From Lachnospiraceae bacterium (GTDB taxonomy: Bacteria > Bacillota > Clostridia > Lachnospirales > Lachnospiraceae), in NCBI GenBank assembly GCA_910574185.1, contig CAJSZQ010000020.1, positions 1 through 64,000 on the forward strand: a stretch of DNA of 64,000 bases. The letters are read 5' to 3'. The notes under the pieces were generated by a model. The model was not told where the DNA came from and did not search any database. It was given only the letters and a program-made list of their open reading frames with translations. This document shows, one piece after another, positions 18,023 through 26,284 of the stretch (position 1 is the stretch's first letter; each line of letters starts with the position of its first letter). A program made the position numbers and the translations under genes.

Positions 18023-18841
18023 ATGAAAGATTTTATATTTTCCAATGATTTTTTTAGAAACCTGGATGCCTTTGTATACACTTGCGGATACGAAACCTGC
18101 GAACCGGGGCACAGTTACGGGCCGGCGCTCAGGAGCGGCTATCTGATTCATTATATATTAGGCGGAACCGGACGTTATAAAGTAAATGGGAAAACTTATC
18201 GCTTAAAAGAAGGAGACGCATTCCTTATCTGCCCCGATGAACTGATTTATTATGAAGCAGACAAAAAATACCCCTGGGTATATACCTGGATTGGCTTTCA
18301 GGGCGTAAAGATTCGGGAATACTTAGACCGGACGTCTCTTCTGTCGGAGCCGGTATTTCATTATGGTCAGGATGACCGTATCAGACTTTGTCATGAGAAG
18401 ATGTTTGAGGCGAACCAGTTAAAAAATAACCGGGATTTAATAATGAACAGCATATTATATGAATATTTGTTTCTACTTGTCAGAAAATTCCCAAAAGAAC
18501 AAATTAGCGCGGTAGAAAAACAAGCAATCTATGTGGAGGAAGCGCTGAAATATCTGGAAACTCAATATGGTTCCGAAAGCATAACCATTCAGACGGTTGC
18601 AGATTATCTGGGAATAGACCGATCGTACTTGCACCGGCTGTTTAAAAAGGCGGTAGGCGCGTCTCCGCAGGAATATCTGCTGGATCTTCGTATTCGCAAA
18701 GCCTGCAGCCTTTTAAAACAGACGGAGCTTCCGGTGACGATCATAGCCTTGTCTGTGGGATATGAGGACACGCTTTATTTTTCCCGGCTTTTTAAAAGAA
18801 AAAAGGGTGTCAATCCATCCGATTACCGGAAAGGCTGTTAG
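18023..18841 (+). CDS. AraC-family regulator of the sugar locus
   Basis: 272 residues. The N-terminal half is a cupin-like sugar-sensing domain (YETCEPGHSYGPALRSGYLI, IHYILGGTGRYKVNG, WVYTWIGFQG). The C-terminal 100 residues are a double helix-turn-helix AraC domain (about 170-270: VADYLGIDRSYLHRLFKKAV and VGYEDTLYFSRLFKRKKGVN). It is divergent from the PTS/GH32/GPH/GH36 cluster, the classic arrangement of an activator such as MsmR/RafR. It is a close relative of the second AraC protein at 19179; both share the GPAxRxxYLIHxIL stretch. The ribosome binding site is weak. Confidence 0.9.
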   Translation: MKDFIFSNDFFRNLDAFVYTCGYETCEPGHSYGPALRSGYLIHYILGGTGRYKVNGKTYRLKEGDAFLICPDELIYYEADKKYPWVYTWIGFQGVKIREYLDRTSLLSEPVFHYGQDDRIRLCHEKMFEANQLKNNRDLIMNSILYEYLFLLVRKFPKEQISAVEKQAIYVEEALKYLETQYGSESITIQTVADYLGIDRSYLHRLFKKAVGASPQEYLLDLRIRKACSLLKQTELPVTIIALSVGYEDTLYFSRLFKRKKGVNPSDYRKGC

Positions 18842-18901
18842 GAATAGGACATCCATGGTATTATATAGTAAAATGGTGTGAGGAGAGCAATATTGTGTGT
18901 A

Positions 18902-19139
18902 TAAATTTCCACCTGTGCGGTTGGGGCTGCCTGCCGGAAACAGCGCGCCTTATTACGCAAAGCTGGGCAACACTCCGGTGAACTAACCGCTAACTTCGGC
19001 TAGAATGCGCAGCAATACCTGCGCATCCAAGTCTCCGTAAACGGTGAATTTCACTTCCGTTAAAAGCGTCCTCTTATGCTTTGCGCAATAAGGCGCGCTG
19101 TTTCCGGCAGGCAGCCCCAACCGCACAGGTGGAAATTTA
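18902..19139 (-). repeat. Conserved-core inverted-arm element, copy 1 (candidate structured RNA)
   Basis: Arms 18902-18963 and 19078-19139 are inverted repeats of 62 bp with one imperfect pair (18955 A opposite 19086 C, a U-G wobble if the minus strand is transcribed). The 114-nt core aligns with the cores of the copies at 20060 and 31508, although the arms do not. On the minus strand the core starts AGAGGACGC, holds AACGGAAGTGAAAT and ends TTCACCGGAGTGTTG. Internal helices are GTGAA/TTCAC, ACCG/CGGT, CGG/CCG and the apical CTTGGATGCGCAG/CTGCGCATTCTAG. It fills the gap between the two AraC genes. I do not recognise the family. The flanks 18842-18901 and 19140-19178 show nothing else. Confidence 0.85.
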
Positions 19140-19178
19140 CTAAAAGCGGAATATTTACGCTCGGAAGGAGATAACGTC

Positions 19179-20054
19179 ATGGAGGATGCATATGTATTAC
19201 AGCTGTCAAATCGAAAGTTTTCTGAATTGTATCTGTGTTTTTGCGGATACAGCAAATGTGAACCGCTTCACAGTTTTGGCCCGGCTGTGAGACCGGATTA
19301 TCTGATTCATTTTATTCTCAATGGGAAAGGCCGGTATTATATCGAAGACATGCAGCATTGTCTGGAAGCAGGACAGGGCTTTTTGATTGAGCCGAATACA
19401 CTGACTTTCTATCAGGCTGATGCAGAAGAACCCTGGGAGTATTTATGGATTGGATTTAACGGTACGAATGTAAAGGAATACTTAAGGGATATCGGCCTGA
19501 ACAGCAGCCAGCTTATATTCCGCAGTAAACAGGGCGGCGAACTCAAGCGTATTGTAGTAAAAATGCTAAAAGATACTACCAGCAGTCTTTCCAGCCAGTA
19601 TGAGAGACAAAGCCTTCTATACTCCTTTTTTGCCGTTTTGTCAAGGAATATTAATATCAGCCTTCCCTTAGAGCAGGACGGCGAAAACATACATATTAAG
19701 AGAGCGATGGAATATGTCCGCAACAATTATTTTCATATGGTTCGGGTGGCGGATATTGCGAAATATGTCTGTGTTGACCGAACATATCTCTATGAATTGT
19801 TCCTCCGGTATTTAAATGTATCTCCCCAGGATTATCTGATTAATTACCGTCTTACCAGAGCTGCGGAGCTCCTGACTAATACAGAGTATACCTTGGGGGA
19901 GATTGCTCTTTCCTGCGGATATCAAAGCGCTTATTCCTTTGGTAAGGCGTTTAAGGCAAAGCGGGGAATTACGCCGGCAAAATACCGGGAACAGAACCGA
20001 AAGGAGAAAAAGGAGTATTTAGAGACACATAAAGGCAACTTGGAGCAGTTGTAG
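19179..20054 (+). CDS. AraC-family regulator, paralogue of the upstream one
   Basis: 291 residues. The N-terminal cupin-like domain (YSKCEPLHSFGPAVRPDYLI, WEYLWIGFNG) parallels the AraC protein at 18023 along its length. The C-terminal AraC domain spans about 175-275 (IAKYVCVDRTYLYELFLRYL and CGYQSAYSFGKAFKAKRGIT). A charged tail (NRKEKKEYLETHKGNLEQL) extends beyond the domain. GGAAGGAG lies upstream of the ATG, at a normal distance. It probably arose by duplication and then took on another sugar signal; target genes are not evident. Inverted-arm elements flank it on both sides. Confidence 0.88.
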   Translation: MEDAYVLQLSNRKFSELYLCFCGYSKCEPLHSFGPAVRPDYLIHFILNGKGRYYIEDMQHCLEAGQGFLIEPNTLTFYQADAEEPWEYLWIGFNGTNVKEYLRDIGLNSSQLIFRSKQGGELKRIVVKMLKDTTSSLSSQYERQSLLYSFFAVLSRNINISLPLEQDGENIHIKRAMEYVRNNYFHMVRVADIAKYVCVDRTYLYELFLRYLNVSPQDYLINYRLTRAAELLTNTEYTLGEIALSCGYQSAYSFGKAFKAKRGITPAKYREQNRKEKKEYLETHKGNLEQL

Positions 20055-20059
20055 TTGTA

Positions 20060-20274
20060 CCGCCCTGTCATTTTACGCTGTGCGGCAATCGCCGCCGCGT
20101 GAGGAAGGACAAGACAACATTCCAGCGAACTAACACTAACGGAGTCTAAGAAATTCAGGAAAGCCTTCATTTCTAAGTCTCCATAAGTAGTGGATTTCGC
20201 TTCCATTAACAGCGTCTCTTCCTGCCCTTCCCCACGCGACGGCGATTGCCGCACAGCGCAAAATAACAGGGCGG
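20060..20274 (-). repeat. Conserved-core inverted-arm element, copy 2 (candidate structured RNA)
   Basis: Arms 20060-20114 and 20220-20274 are inverted repeats of 55 bp. Six pairs are imperfect (20069/20265, 20075/20259, 20095/20239, 20102/20232, 20109/20225, 20112/20222). Every one is a G-U pair in a minus-strand transcript and a C/A clash in a plus-strand one. The 105-nt core reads AGAGACGCTGTTAATGGAAG at its minus-strand 5' side. Helices: GCGAA/TTCGC, CACTA/TAGTG, GGAG/CTCC, and an apical stem with matching AATGAAGG/CCTGAATT sides. It lies between the convergent ends of the AraC gene and the SNF2 gene. Confidence 0.85.
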
Positions 20275-20289
20275 GGGACGGACGTCACT

Positions 20290-23200
20290 CTACCCCAACA
20301 GCTCCAGAAAGTCTTCTCTGCTCATTCCGGCCAATCCATTCCCGTCCCCCTGAATAATCTGGTCGGATAAATCTTTCTTGGTCTCCTGCAGCTTTACAAT
20401 CTTCTCTTCAATGCTTCCCTTTGCAATCAGCCGATAAACCGTTACTTTCTTATTCTGTCCGATACGGTGCGCCCGGTCTGTGGCCTGGTTCTGTACGGCG
20501 AAGTTCCACCATGGGTCATAGTGGATTACCACGTCGGCTCCTGTTAAGTTTAACCCCACGCCTCCCGCTTTCAGTGAAATCAGAAATACTTTCGTATCAT
20601 CTGCGTTAAATGCTTTCACCAGCTTAAGCCGCTTTTCCTTCGGCGTCTCTCCGGTAATGGTATAAAAGGAAATCCCCTGCCCGGTGCATTTCTCCCGAAT
20701 AATCTCTAACATAGAGGTAAACTGTGAGAATAGAAGAATCTTATGACCGCCTTCTATGGCGCTCTTTACCAAATCCATACATGCCTCAAGCTTCGAAGAT
20801 TCTCCCCCGTAATTTTCAAAGCACAGTCCCGGGTCGCAGCATATCTGACGCAGCCTTGTAAGCTCCGCAAGAATCCTCATTCTTGTCTTTTGGAAGGATT
20901 CCTCATTCTGCTGTTCGAGGGTCCGGCGCATATGCACCACCTGCGCGTCATAGAGACTCTGCTGCTCCATTTGGAAATGTACATACTGCGTCTTTTCCAG
21001 CTTGTCCGGAAGGTCTCTTAATACATTCTCCTTCACTCGCCGCAGGATAAAAGGCGTAACCATTTTCTGCAAACGCTCCATCGCCTCGGTATCGCCATTC
21101 TTTACAATCGGAATCTCGAACTCTTTCTTAAAGGTATCATAGCCATACAAAAATCCGGGCATCAGATAATCAAAAATACTCCACAATTCGCTCAAACGAT
21201 TTTCAATCGGGGTTCCTGTCAGGGCGTATTTTGTGCTGCTGCGTATCACTTTCACCGCCTTTGCAGCCGACGTTGTATGATTCTTTATATACTGGGCTTC
21301 ATCAATAATCTGATATAAAAATTCTTTCCCTTCATAGAGATGAGCGTCTCTTTTCAGCAAATCATACGACGTCACAAGCACATCGAAGCTCTGATACTGT
21401 TCAAGCTTCTTTCTTCTCTCTCCCTTGGAGCCAGAAATCAGACAGATTTCCAATTCGGGAGCAAATTTATGAAATTCCTCTCCCCAGTTAAATACCAGCG
21501 ACGCTGGCGCCACAACAAGGGAAGTTCCCCCTCTTCCTTCCGTCCACGCCGCCAAAAGAACTGCAATTGCCTGTAGCGTTTTGCCCAGCCCCATATCATC
21601 CGCCAGAATACCGCCAAATCCACAGCTCTCCAACGTGCGGAGCCAGCGATAGCCCTTCTTCTGGTAATTTCTCATCCCCTTTTTCAGTGATTCCGGCAGC
21701 GCATAATCCGAATCGTTGACTGCTTTATATTCTCTAACCAGATTGCGAAAATGTTCATCCCGCTCACAGTAAATATTCTCATTCTCTTCCAGCATTTTGT
21801 CCAGATACAAAGTTCGGTATAATGGAAGCTCGATTCTTCCCTTTATCACTTCTTTTGGCGACAGATGCATAACGCTCATCATTTCGTCAAGCATTTTCAG
21901 AGATTCATCCTCCTCCAATCCCATAAAGTCCCCGTTCTTCAGACGGTAATACTTCTTTTTGCTTCGGTAACTTTTCAAGATATCCAGCAATTCCTCCTGT
22001 GAAATATCCTCCGCCAAAATATCCAGGTTTAAAAGTCCGGAGGACACCGATACTCCCGCCGATACTTTCATCTGTCTCGCCACATTCAGCTTCGCAAATC
22101 TCTTCGTGCACCGTACTTCTCCCAATTCCATCAGAACGCCTACACCCTTTGCAAGAAACTGATATACCAGCTCTTCGTTCTCTCCGCAATGCAGTTCATT
22201 CTGCTCTTCATCTATATAAGGCAGCCATTGATGCAGAAGAAATAAAACTTCCTGCTCCTTTGCCAAAATCCTTGACACACTTCTGTCTGTCTGCTCCTCC
22301 AGAAGCATTATTTCTACATTTCCATATCGCACTGCCGGTTTGCACAAAACAGAGTTTTTATCTGCGTCAAGATAAAAGATAAATTCTGCTTCCGAGGGCA
22401 GATAACGCTCGACTTCTTCTGCGTCCTCCTGAACAATATCAATAATATCCTGCAATTTTTCCAAAACAACATAATAAAAATCCGCCAAATCATTTCGTCC
22501 AATCCGAAATTCTACTCCAGATTCGCCCACATAACCGGCCAGCAGACGGATACGTTCGGCAAACTCCTCCGTCAGCCTGCAGAACGCATTCGTTTTAATA
22601 AAATACGCGGTTTTTGTACCATAGAAAATAGGCGGAATGACACACTTTGCAGTAATCCCATGAAATATACCTTCGCCACCCAGCGTATTCTTGCGAATAA
22701 TCATTGTAATTCTCGGATTTTCTTCTTGAAAAACCAGTTCGGTCCTAATCTTCTCAGCCCGATTCTCATAACAAATCGACTCTGTCGCTGCAATCTCGTA
22801 GAATCTGTCCAGTCTCCAGCCAAATAATTCCAATTCATTCTTCTTCGTAAGGGCTTTCTTTGAATAGGTTCTGGATTTGATTAGCCTTTCTTCAAACCGA
22901 GCTTCTTCCTGAACCACATCTCCGATAAATGCAATCCATCGCTTTCCCATCTCTGTAAAATTGTCAATTGCATGATAAATTTCCGTATCTGCGCCATAAA
23001 TCTGAGTAACCGACATTTTCACACTTATATAAAATTCCTGTAAATCTTTGATTACGTACAATTTCTTTGTTCCTATTTTAAAAGACAGCGCCAATCCTCC
23101 ATCCTTTTCAATCAGACGCGGAATCAGCATCACCCTTTCATTCTGCCCTATAACGCCGGAAATCACCTGATTCGCCTGATTCTGTCTAAACGCCATAAGA

Positions 23201-24105
23201 ATACGATTCCCCCGTTTGTCCGTAGCGCTTCCCGCCGAATCACTCTGTAGCTGATTTTCCGCTAATTTAATCATAGCATATGTATACGCACAATATTCTC
23301 TCCCCGAATATCTCCAATAATTCCCCCAGCACTCCCTGCACTGGCAGCCAACATGAAGAATTTCAGTTCTTGAAAAAATAATCTTTATTGGAAATCTCTG
23401 ATTTCTTTCCCATCCCGTACCTTCTGCAATCGCAACCTGCTCGTCCTCATCGCTCATATAGCCCAGCAAAGTCTCCTCAAGTTCTACCCCATCATTCTCC
23501 AGCAATTGTTTCCCTTTTTTCAGAACCTTTTCGGAAAATTTCAAAGGTTCCCATATCTTCTTAAAATCAAAATACGAATACGGTTCCTGAATGGCCGGAT
23601 TCGTTTCTTCTCTCTGCTTTGGAATCTTCTTATTCAGACCGGAAGAATCCAGAATAAAGTATTCGCCCTCTCCGATTTCTTCTATATTATACGTACTTTC
23701 TGCTTCTGGTTCCATCGCCTCCATAACACGCGGATTCTCTGTTTTCATTCCTTTCACCACATTCAGTCTCTCCTCTTTTGCTTCTGCAGCGTTCACTTCT
23801 GACTCTGGTCGAGATTCCAGGTTATCCTTTCTTGCATTTTCTGCAGTACCGCCAGCCTCAACCGCGTACAATACCGCGGCCATGTGCCTGCAATTTCCAC
23901 CGCCTTTCGCAAACGGGCACTTACATCTCACCTTATAAGAGCCATTATCCTTGGCAATTATTCTCACCGCATACGTTTTACGCTCAACAACGGTTGCTGT
24001 ATAAACGCCCTGTTTCTCCTTGAGCTCAAATACTCTTCCCCGCTCATAATACTCTTTTCCCTGAGCTAAAATATTTTTATGAAATATTGTCTTCCATTCC
24101 TTCAT
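20290..24105 (-). CDS. SNF2-family helicase with SWIM zinc finger
   Basis: 1271 residues. An N-terminal SWIM zinc finger (CKCPFAKGGGNCRH, about 60-75) is followed by a second Cys cluster (CQCRECW...CAY, about 250-270). A long SNF2-associated middle region leads to the Snf2 ATPase: Walker A DDMGLGKT (about 835), DEAQ box (about 935), ALTGTPIENRLSELWSIFDY, then helicase C domain with LFSQFTSML, GGVGLNLTGADVVIHYDPWW and QATDRAHRIGQ. Proteins of this type translocate on duplex DNA and are thought to remodel protein-DNA complexes or aid repair; bacterial roles are poorly defined. It stands alone. Its proximity to the tRNA-Asn cassette may or may not be meaningful. Confidence 0.92.
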   Translation of the reverse strand: MKEWKTIFHKNILAQGKEYYERGRVFELKEKQGVYTATVVERKTYAVRIIAKDNGSYKVRCKCPFAKGGGNCRHMAAVLYAVEAGGTAENARKDNLESRPESEVNAAEAKEERLNVVKGMKTENPRVMEAMEPEAESTYNIEEIGEGEYFILDSSGLNKKIPKQREETNPAIQEPYSYFDFKKIWEPLKFSEKVLKKGKQLLENDGVELEETLLGYMSDEDEQVAIAEGTGWERNQRFPIKIIFSRTEILHVGCQCRECWGNYWRYSGREYCAYTYAMIKLAENQLQSDSAGSATDKRGNRILMAFRQNQANQVISGVIGQNERVMLIPRLIEKDGGLALSFKIGTKKLYVIKDLQEFYISVKMSVTQIYGADTEIYHAIDNFTEMGKRWIAFIGDVVQEEARFEERLIKSRTYSKKALTKKNELELFGWRLDRFYEIAATESICYENRAEKIRTELVFQEENPRITMIIRKNTLGGEGIFHGITAKCVIPPIFYGTKTAYFIKTNAFCRLTEEFAERIRLLAGYVGESGVEFRIGRNDLADFYYVVLEKLQDIIDIVQEDAEEVERYLPSEAEFIFYLDADKNSVLCKPAVRYGNVEIMLLEEQTDRSVSRILAKEQEVLFLLHQWLPYIDEEQNELHCGENEELVYQFLAKGVGVLMELGEVRCTKRFAKLNVARQMKVSAGVSVSSGLLNLDILAEDISQEELLDILKSYRSKKKYYRLKNGDFMGLEEDESLKMLDEMMSVMHLSPKEVIKGRIELPLYRTLYLDKMLEENENIYCERDEHFRNLVREYKAVNDSDYALPESLKKGMRNYQKKGYRWLRTLESCGFGGILADDMGLGKTLQAIAVLLAAWTEGRGGTSLVVAPASLVFNWGEEFHKFAPELEICLISGSKGERRKKLEQYQSFDVLVTSYDLLKRDAHLYEGKEFLYQIIDEAQYIKNHTTSAAKAVKVIRSSTKYALTGTPIENRLSELWSIFDYLMPGFLYGYDTFKKEFEIPIVKNGDTEAMERLQKMVTPFILRRVKENVLRDLPDKLEKTQYVHFQMEQQSLYDAQVVHMRRTLEQQNEESFQKTRMRILAELTRLRQICCDPGLCFENYGGESSKLEACMDLVKSAIEGGHKILLFSQFTSMLEIIREKCTGQGISFYTITGETPKEKRLKLVKAFNADDTKVFLISLKAGGVGLNLTGADVVIHYDPWWNFAVQNQATDRAHRIGQNKKVTVYRLIAKGSIEEKIVKLQETKKDLSDQIIQGDGNGLAGMSREDFLELLG

Positions 24106-24178
24106 AATATTCCTGTCCTTTTTCTACTCAATTACATCTTTTCATGGTTTCAATCCCAGAATACAAAGCGCCCGGATA

Positions 24179-24210
24179 ACAAAAGCCTGTAAACATCGTT
24201 GTTCACAGGC
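24179..24210 (-). terminator. Terminator behind the tRNA-Asn remnant
   Basis: On the minus strand GCCTGTGAAC-AACGAT-GTTTACAGGC is followed by TTTT. It is homologous to, but diverged from, the terminator of the intact tRNA-Asn at 27694-27723. The two copies imply that a whole tRNA 3' end plus terminator is present twice. Confidence 0.75.
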
Positions 24211-24225
24211 CTTAATCTAATTCAC

Positions 24226-24294
24226 ATTCTAAACTCCCCGAGTTGGGCTCGAACCAACAACCCCACGGTTAACAGCCGTGTGCTCTACCATTGA
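24226..24294 (-). repeat. 69-bp direct repeat, copy 1 (candidate att site)
   Basis: Bases 24226-24294 are identical to 27743-27811, in the same orientation. The repeat covers the last 61 nt of tRNA-Asn and eight bases after it. Identity breaks at the D-arm end of the tRNA on one side and just before the terminator on the other. Confidence 0.9.
24234..24294 (-). pseudogene. tRNA-Asn 3' remnant (61 of 72 nt)
   Basis: It matches the intact tRNA-Asn at 27751-27822 exactly from the discriminator base back through the TPsiC arm, the GTT anticodon arm and most of the D arm. It then stops: the first 11 nt, including the whole 5' acceptor strand, are replaced by unrelated sequence (ACTGTA...). No promoter is seen upstream, so it cannot make a tRNA. 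It looks like the displaced original 3' end left after an integration into the tRNA gene. Confidence 0.88.
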
Positions 24295-24354
24295 TACAGT
24301 TACATACCGGACGATTCTACTTATCTTATTAACTTACATTATATCATATCGCAG

Positions 24355-25218
24355 TTAGTATGGATGCCTGCCAATCCTTCCGACCAGCACTTTCTTTCCA
24401 TCTTCAATCGCATCATCACACCAATAAAAATAAATTCTTAAATTTGATCCCGGATGAAGAAGTTTTAAATGTGGTGAACACTCTATATCTTTTGTTCTCG
24501 GCATTTTATCCCCTCCTATATTCTCATTATATGTAAATGTAAATATCAACTCTTCTGCATGTTTCGGATCTGGCGCACATTCTCTCTGTAATTTTGCAGA
24601 CAAAATTCGCATCGCCTCTTCTAATCGATTAGAATATTGCTGATATAACTTTACTGCATAATCATTTAATACTCCTAATGCTTTCGTGATTTCTTTTGTA
24701 TTATCTGAGAAATTGGAAATATGCTTCATTTCGGACAAAATACCCTTTGCAAATCTGCTGTTTATGAAGCAAGACTGCATAAATGCTTCGTAATCCATAA
24801 CCTTCTTGATAGAACTAAGGATTTCCCTTCGCTCCTTTACATATTCCTTTACTGTAGACACACTTGCCGGAAATTCTCCTAACGCAACGTTGATTTTTTT
24901 CAATTTAGAAGCTTCATAAACAGACCAATCTCTATCAGATTCTACCAAGCCTTTTTTACTTAACGCCTCTAACATTCTCCGCCTGTCATCTTCACTGCCA
25001 GCGCCTCCTCCATAAAGCCAGTCAGTAAATGTTATTCCCTCCTCCACACACGTCTCCCATAATGTTTCTCGATATTCAAGCGGCTCTTTCACCGCATCAT
25101 CCTGACAATATGCAATAACCTCCATTAAATCGCCTATTTCGTCCCTACGAACAGCCAGACTTTCCTTCTTCGCCGTATACTCAAAGCTTTGTTCTGTTAA
25201 GGCATTAATGACCTGCAT
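24355..25218 (-). CDS. Unknown protein, third gene of the DUF262/AAA cassette
   Basis: 287 residues; I do not recognise it. The first 225 residues are charged and mostly helical (for example VKEYVKERREILSSIKKVMD and LYQQYSNRLEEAMRILSAKL), without membrane segments. The last 50 residues look like a small alpha/beta domain: ECSPHLKLLHPGSNLRIYFY...VLVGRIGRHPY. That Arg-Ile-Tyr-Phe...Val-Gly-Arg-Ile-Gly-Arg-His ending recalls C-terminal modules I associate with defence or toxin-type proteins, but I cannot name the family. Its ATG overlaps the end of the ATPase gene by 14 bases, so the two are translationally coupled and probably work together. Confidence 0.65.
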   Translation of the reverse strand: MQVINALTEQSFEYTAKKESLAVRRDEIGDLMEVIAYCQDDAVKEPLEYRETLWETCVEEGITFTDWLYGGGAGSEDDRRRMLEALSKKGLVESDRDWSVYEASKLKKINVALGEFPASVSTVKEYVKERREILSSIKKVMDYEAFMQSCFINSRFAKGILSEMKHISNFSDNTKEITKALGVLNDYAVKLYQQYSNRLEEAMRILSAKLQRECAPDPKHAEELIFTFTYNENIGGDKMPRTKDIECSPHLKLLHPGSNLRIYFYWCDDAIEDGKKVLVGRIGRHPY

Positions 25219-26284
25219 ATCCTCTCCTTATCTGAAATAACTCTCTCAAGTCTTGGCCTTTTTGATCAAAAAAACCATTTGGCCACTCTGAAAGCTCCCC
25301 ATTTTCATCTACATCAATTTCTTTTACATGAATACCTTCTTTCTCTTTAGAGAAAAAATAAATCTGAATATCATCAGTCTGTTTCATCAATGCCGCCTGG
25401 ATTCTTGCCCCATCAATAATATGCTCGCTATGTGTCTCCACAATAATCTGTATCCCCGCATCAGCCAAACACTCCATAAATTTTCCCATTCTGCTCTGTG
25501 CTGCCGGATGTAGATGTGCTTCTGGATTTTCAATTAGCAAGGACACATTTTTTAAGGAAGCACACCACAATCCAGCTGTAACAATGGATAAAATATAGCT
25601 GATTCCAAATCCTGTCATTGTAGGAAGTACCGGTTCCTCCGCCACCTCATTCCCATATCTTATATCTGTGATTGCCTTTATATAATCAGTGGTTATGGAA
25701 AAATTAATATCACCTAAAATTGCATTCATCCAATTCTCTACCTGAGTGGAAAAATTTGACGTTTCTTTTGTAAGTGTGAGACACTTTGGTACTTTTCTTT
25801 TCTGCATGTCAGCCCGATCTATTAAAAATGCCGCATTCGCACCATTATATAAAATTTCCTCGTCAATCCCCGCCGGATACGATATTCTGGGTCCCATTCG
25901 CTCCGCATTCAAATAAACCAACTGATTATCAGGCATACTCCCCGACTGATTATATGCTAATTTCAAAGATACAAGCTTATCAATTTTGTAAGTAAATGTT
26001 ACCTCCGCTTCATCCCATTGTATATGAAAAAGAAAATCTCCCTCCAAGACTTCTGTTTGATTCTGCGAAATAAGGGCTTTAGGACCACCAACTGCTACGC
26101 CCAATGCTTCTGAAGCGTCCACAGAATTGCCTTTTTCTCGTGCCGTAGCCTCTGCAAGCAGCAATGCCTGCATAACCGTAGATTTTCCTGCAGCATTTGC
26201 CCCTGCGAGAATCGTTAATTTCGATAACGGCAATCTTAAATCATTAAAACATTTAAAATTTTTTATTTCAATCGATTTTATCAT
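25205..26284 (-). CDS. AAA ATPase, DUF3696/OLD-like ABC-type fold
   Basis: 359 residues. Walker A GANAAGKST (28-36) lies behind an N-terminal IKNFKCF strand typical of the RecF/SMC/OLD class. Further motifs are LNAERMGPR (125-133), a signature-like GFGISYIL (225-232), Walker B LLIENPEAHLHP (249-260), ETHSEH (283-288) and the WPNGFFDQ ending (334-341) that I associate with DUF3696. There is no C-terminal TOPRIM nuclease domain, so unlike OLD/GajA it probably gives ATP-dependent sensing or gating, with nuclease activity elsewhere. It overlaps the DUF262 gene by 17 bases and the third gene by 14. Confidence 0.88.
   Translation of the reverse strand: MIKSIEIKNFKCFNDLRLPLSKLTILAGANAAGKSTVMQALLLAEATAREKGNSVDASEALGVAVGGPKALISQNQTEVLEGDFLFHIQWDEAEVTFTYKIDKLVSLKLAYNQSGSMPDNQLVYLNAERMGPRISYPAGIDEEILYNGANAAFLIDRADMQKRKVPKCLTLTKETSNFSTQVENWMNAILGDINFSITTDYIKAITDIRYGNEVAEEPVLPTMTGFGISYILSIVTAGLWCASLKNVSLLIENPEAHLHPAAQSRMGKFMECLADAGIQIIVETHSEHIIDGARIQAALMKQTDDIQIYFFSKEKEGIHVKEIDVDENGELSEWPNGFFDQKGQDLRELFQIRRGYAGH

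Noticed and set aside
18902-19139. Invertible promoter (phase switch) between the inverted arms
   Set aside because: The same core recurs at three unrelated loci in one orientation with different arms, and no recombinase is nearby; a phase switch does not explain core homology.
19931-20254. Possible small protein encoded in the inverted-arm cores (YGDLExKAFLxFLD-like)
   Set aside because: The peptide resemblance is visible, but the cores of copies 2 and 3 differ by one-base indels that shift the frame, while helices are kept by matching changes; RNA-level conservation explains it better.
20060-20274. Retron msr/msd or group II intron fragment
   Set aside because: No reverse transcriptase gene in the window, arms much longer than retron a1/a2, and no domain V-like hairpin recognised.
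20290-24105. SNF2 helicase as a fourth gene of the tRNA-Asn cassette
   Set aside because: It lies outside the direct repeats, beyond the tRNA remnant and its terminator, so the sequence gives no support for a link.
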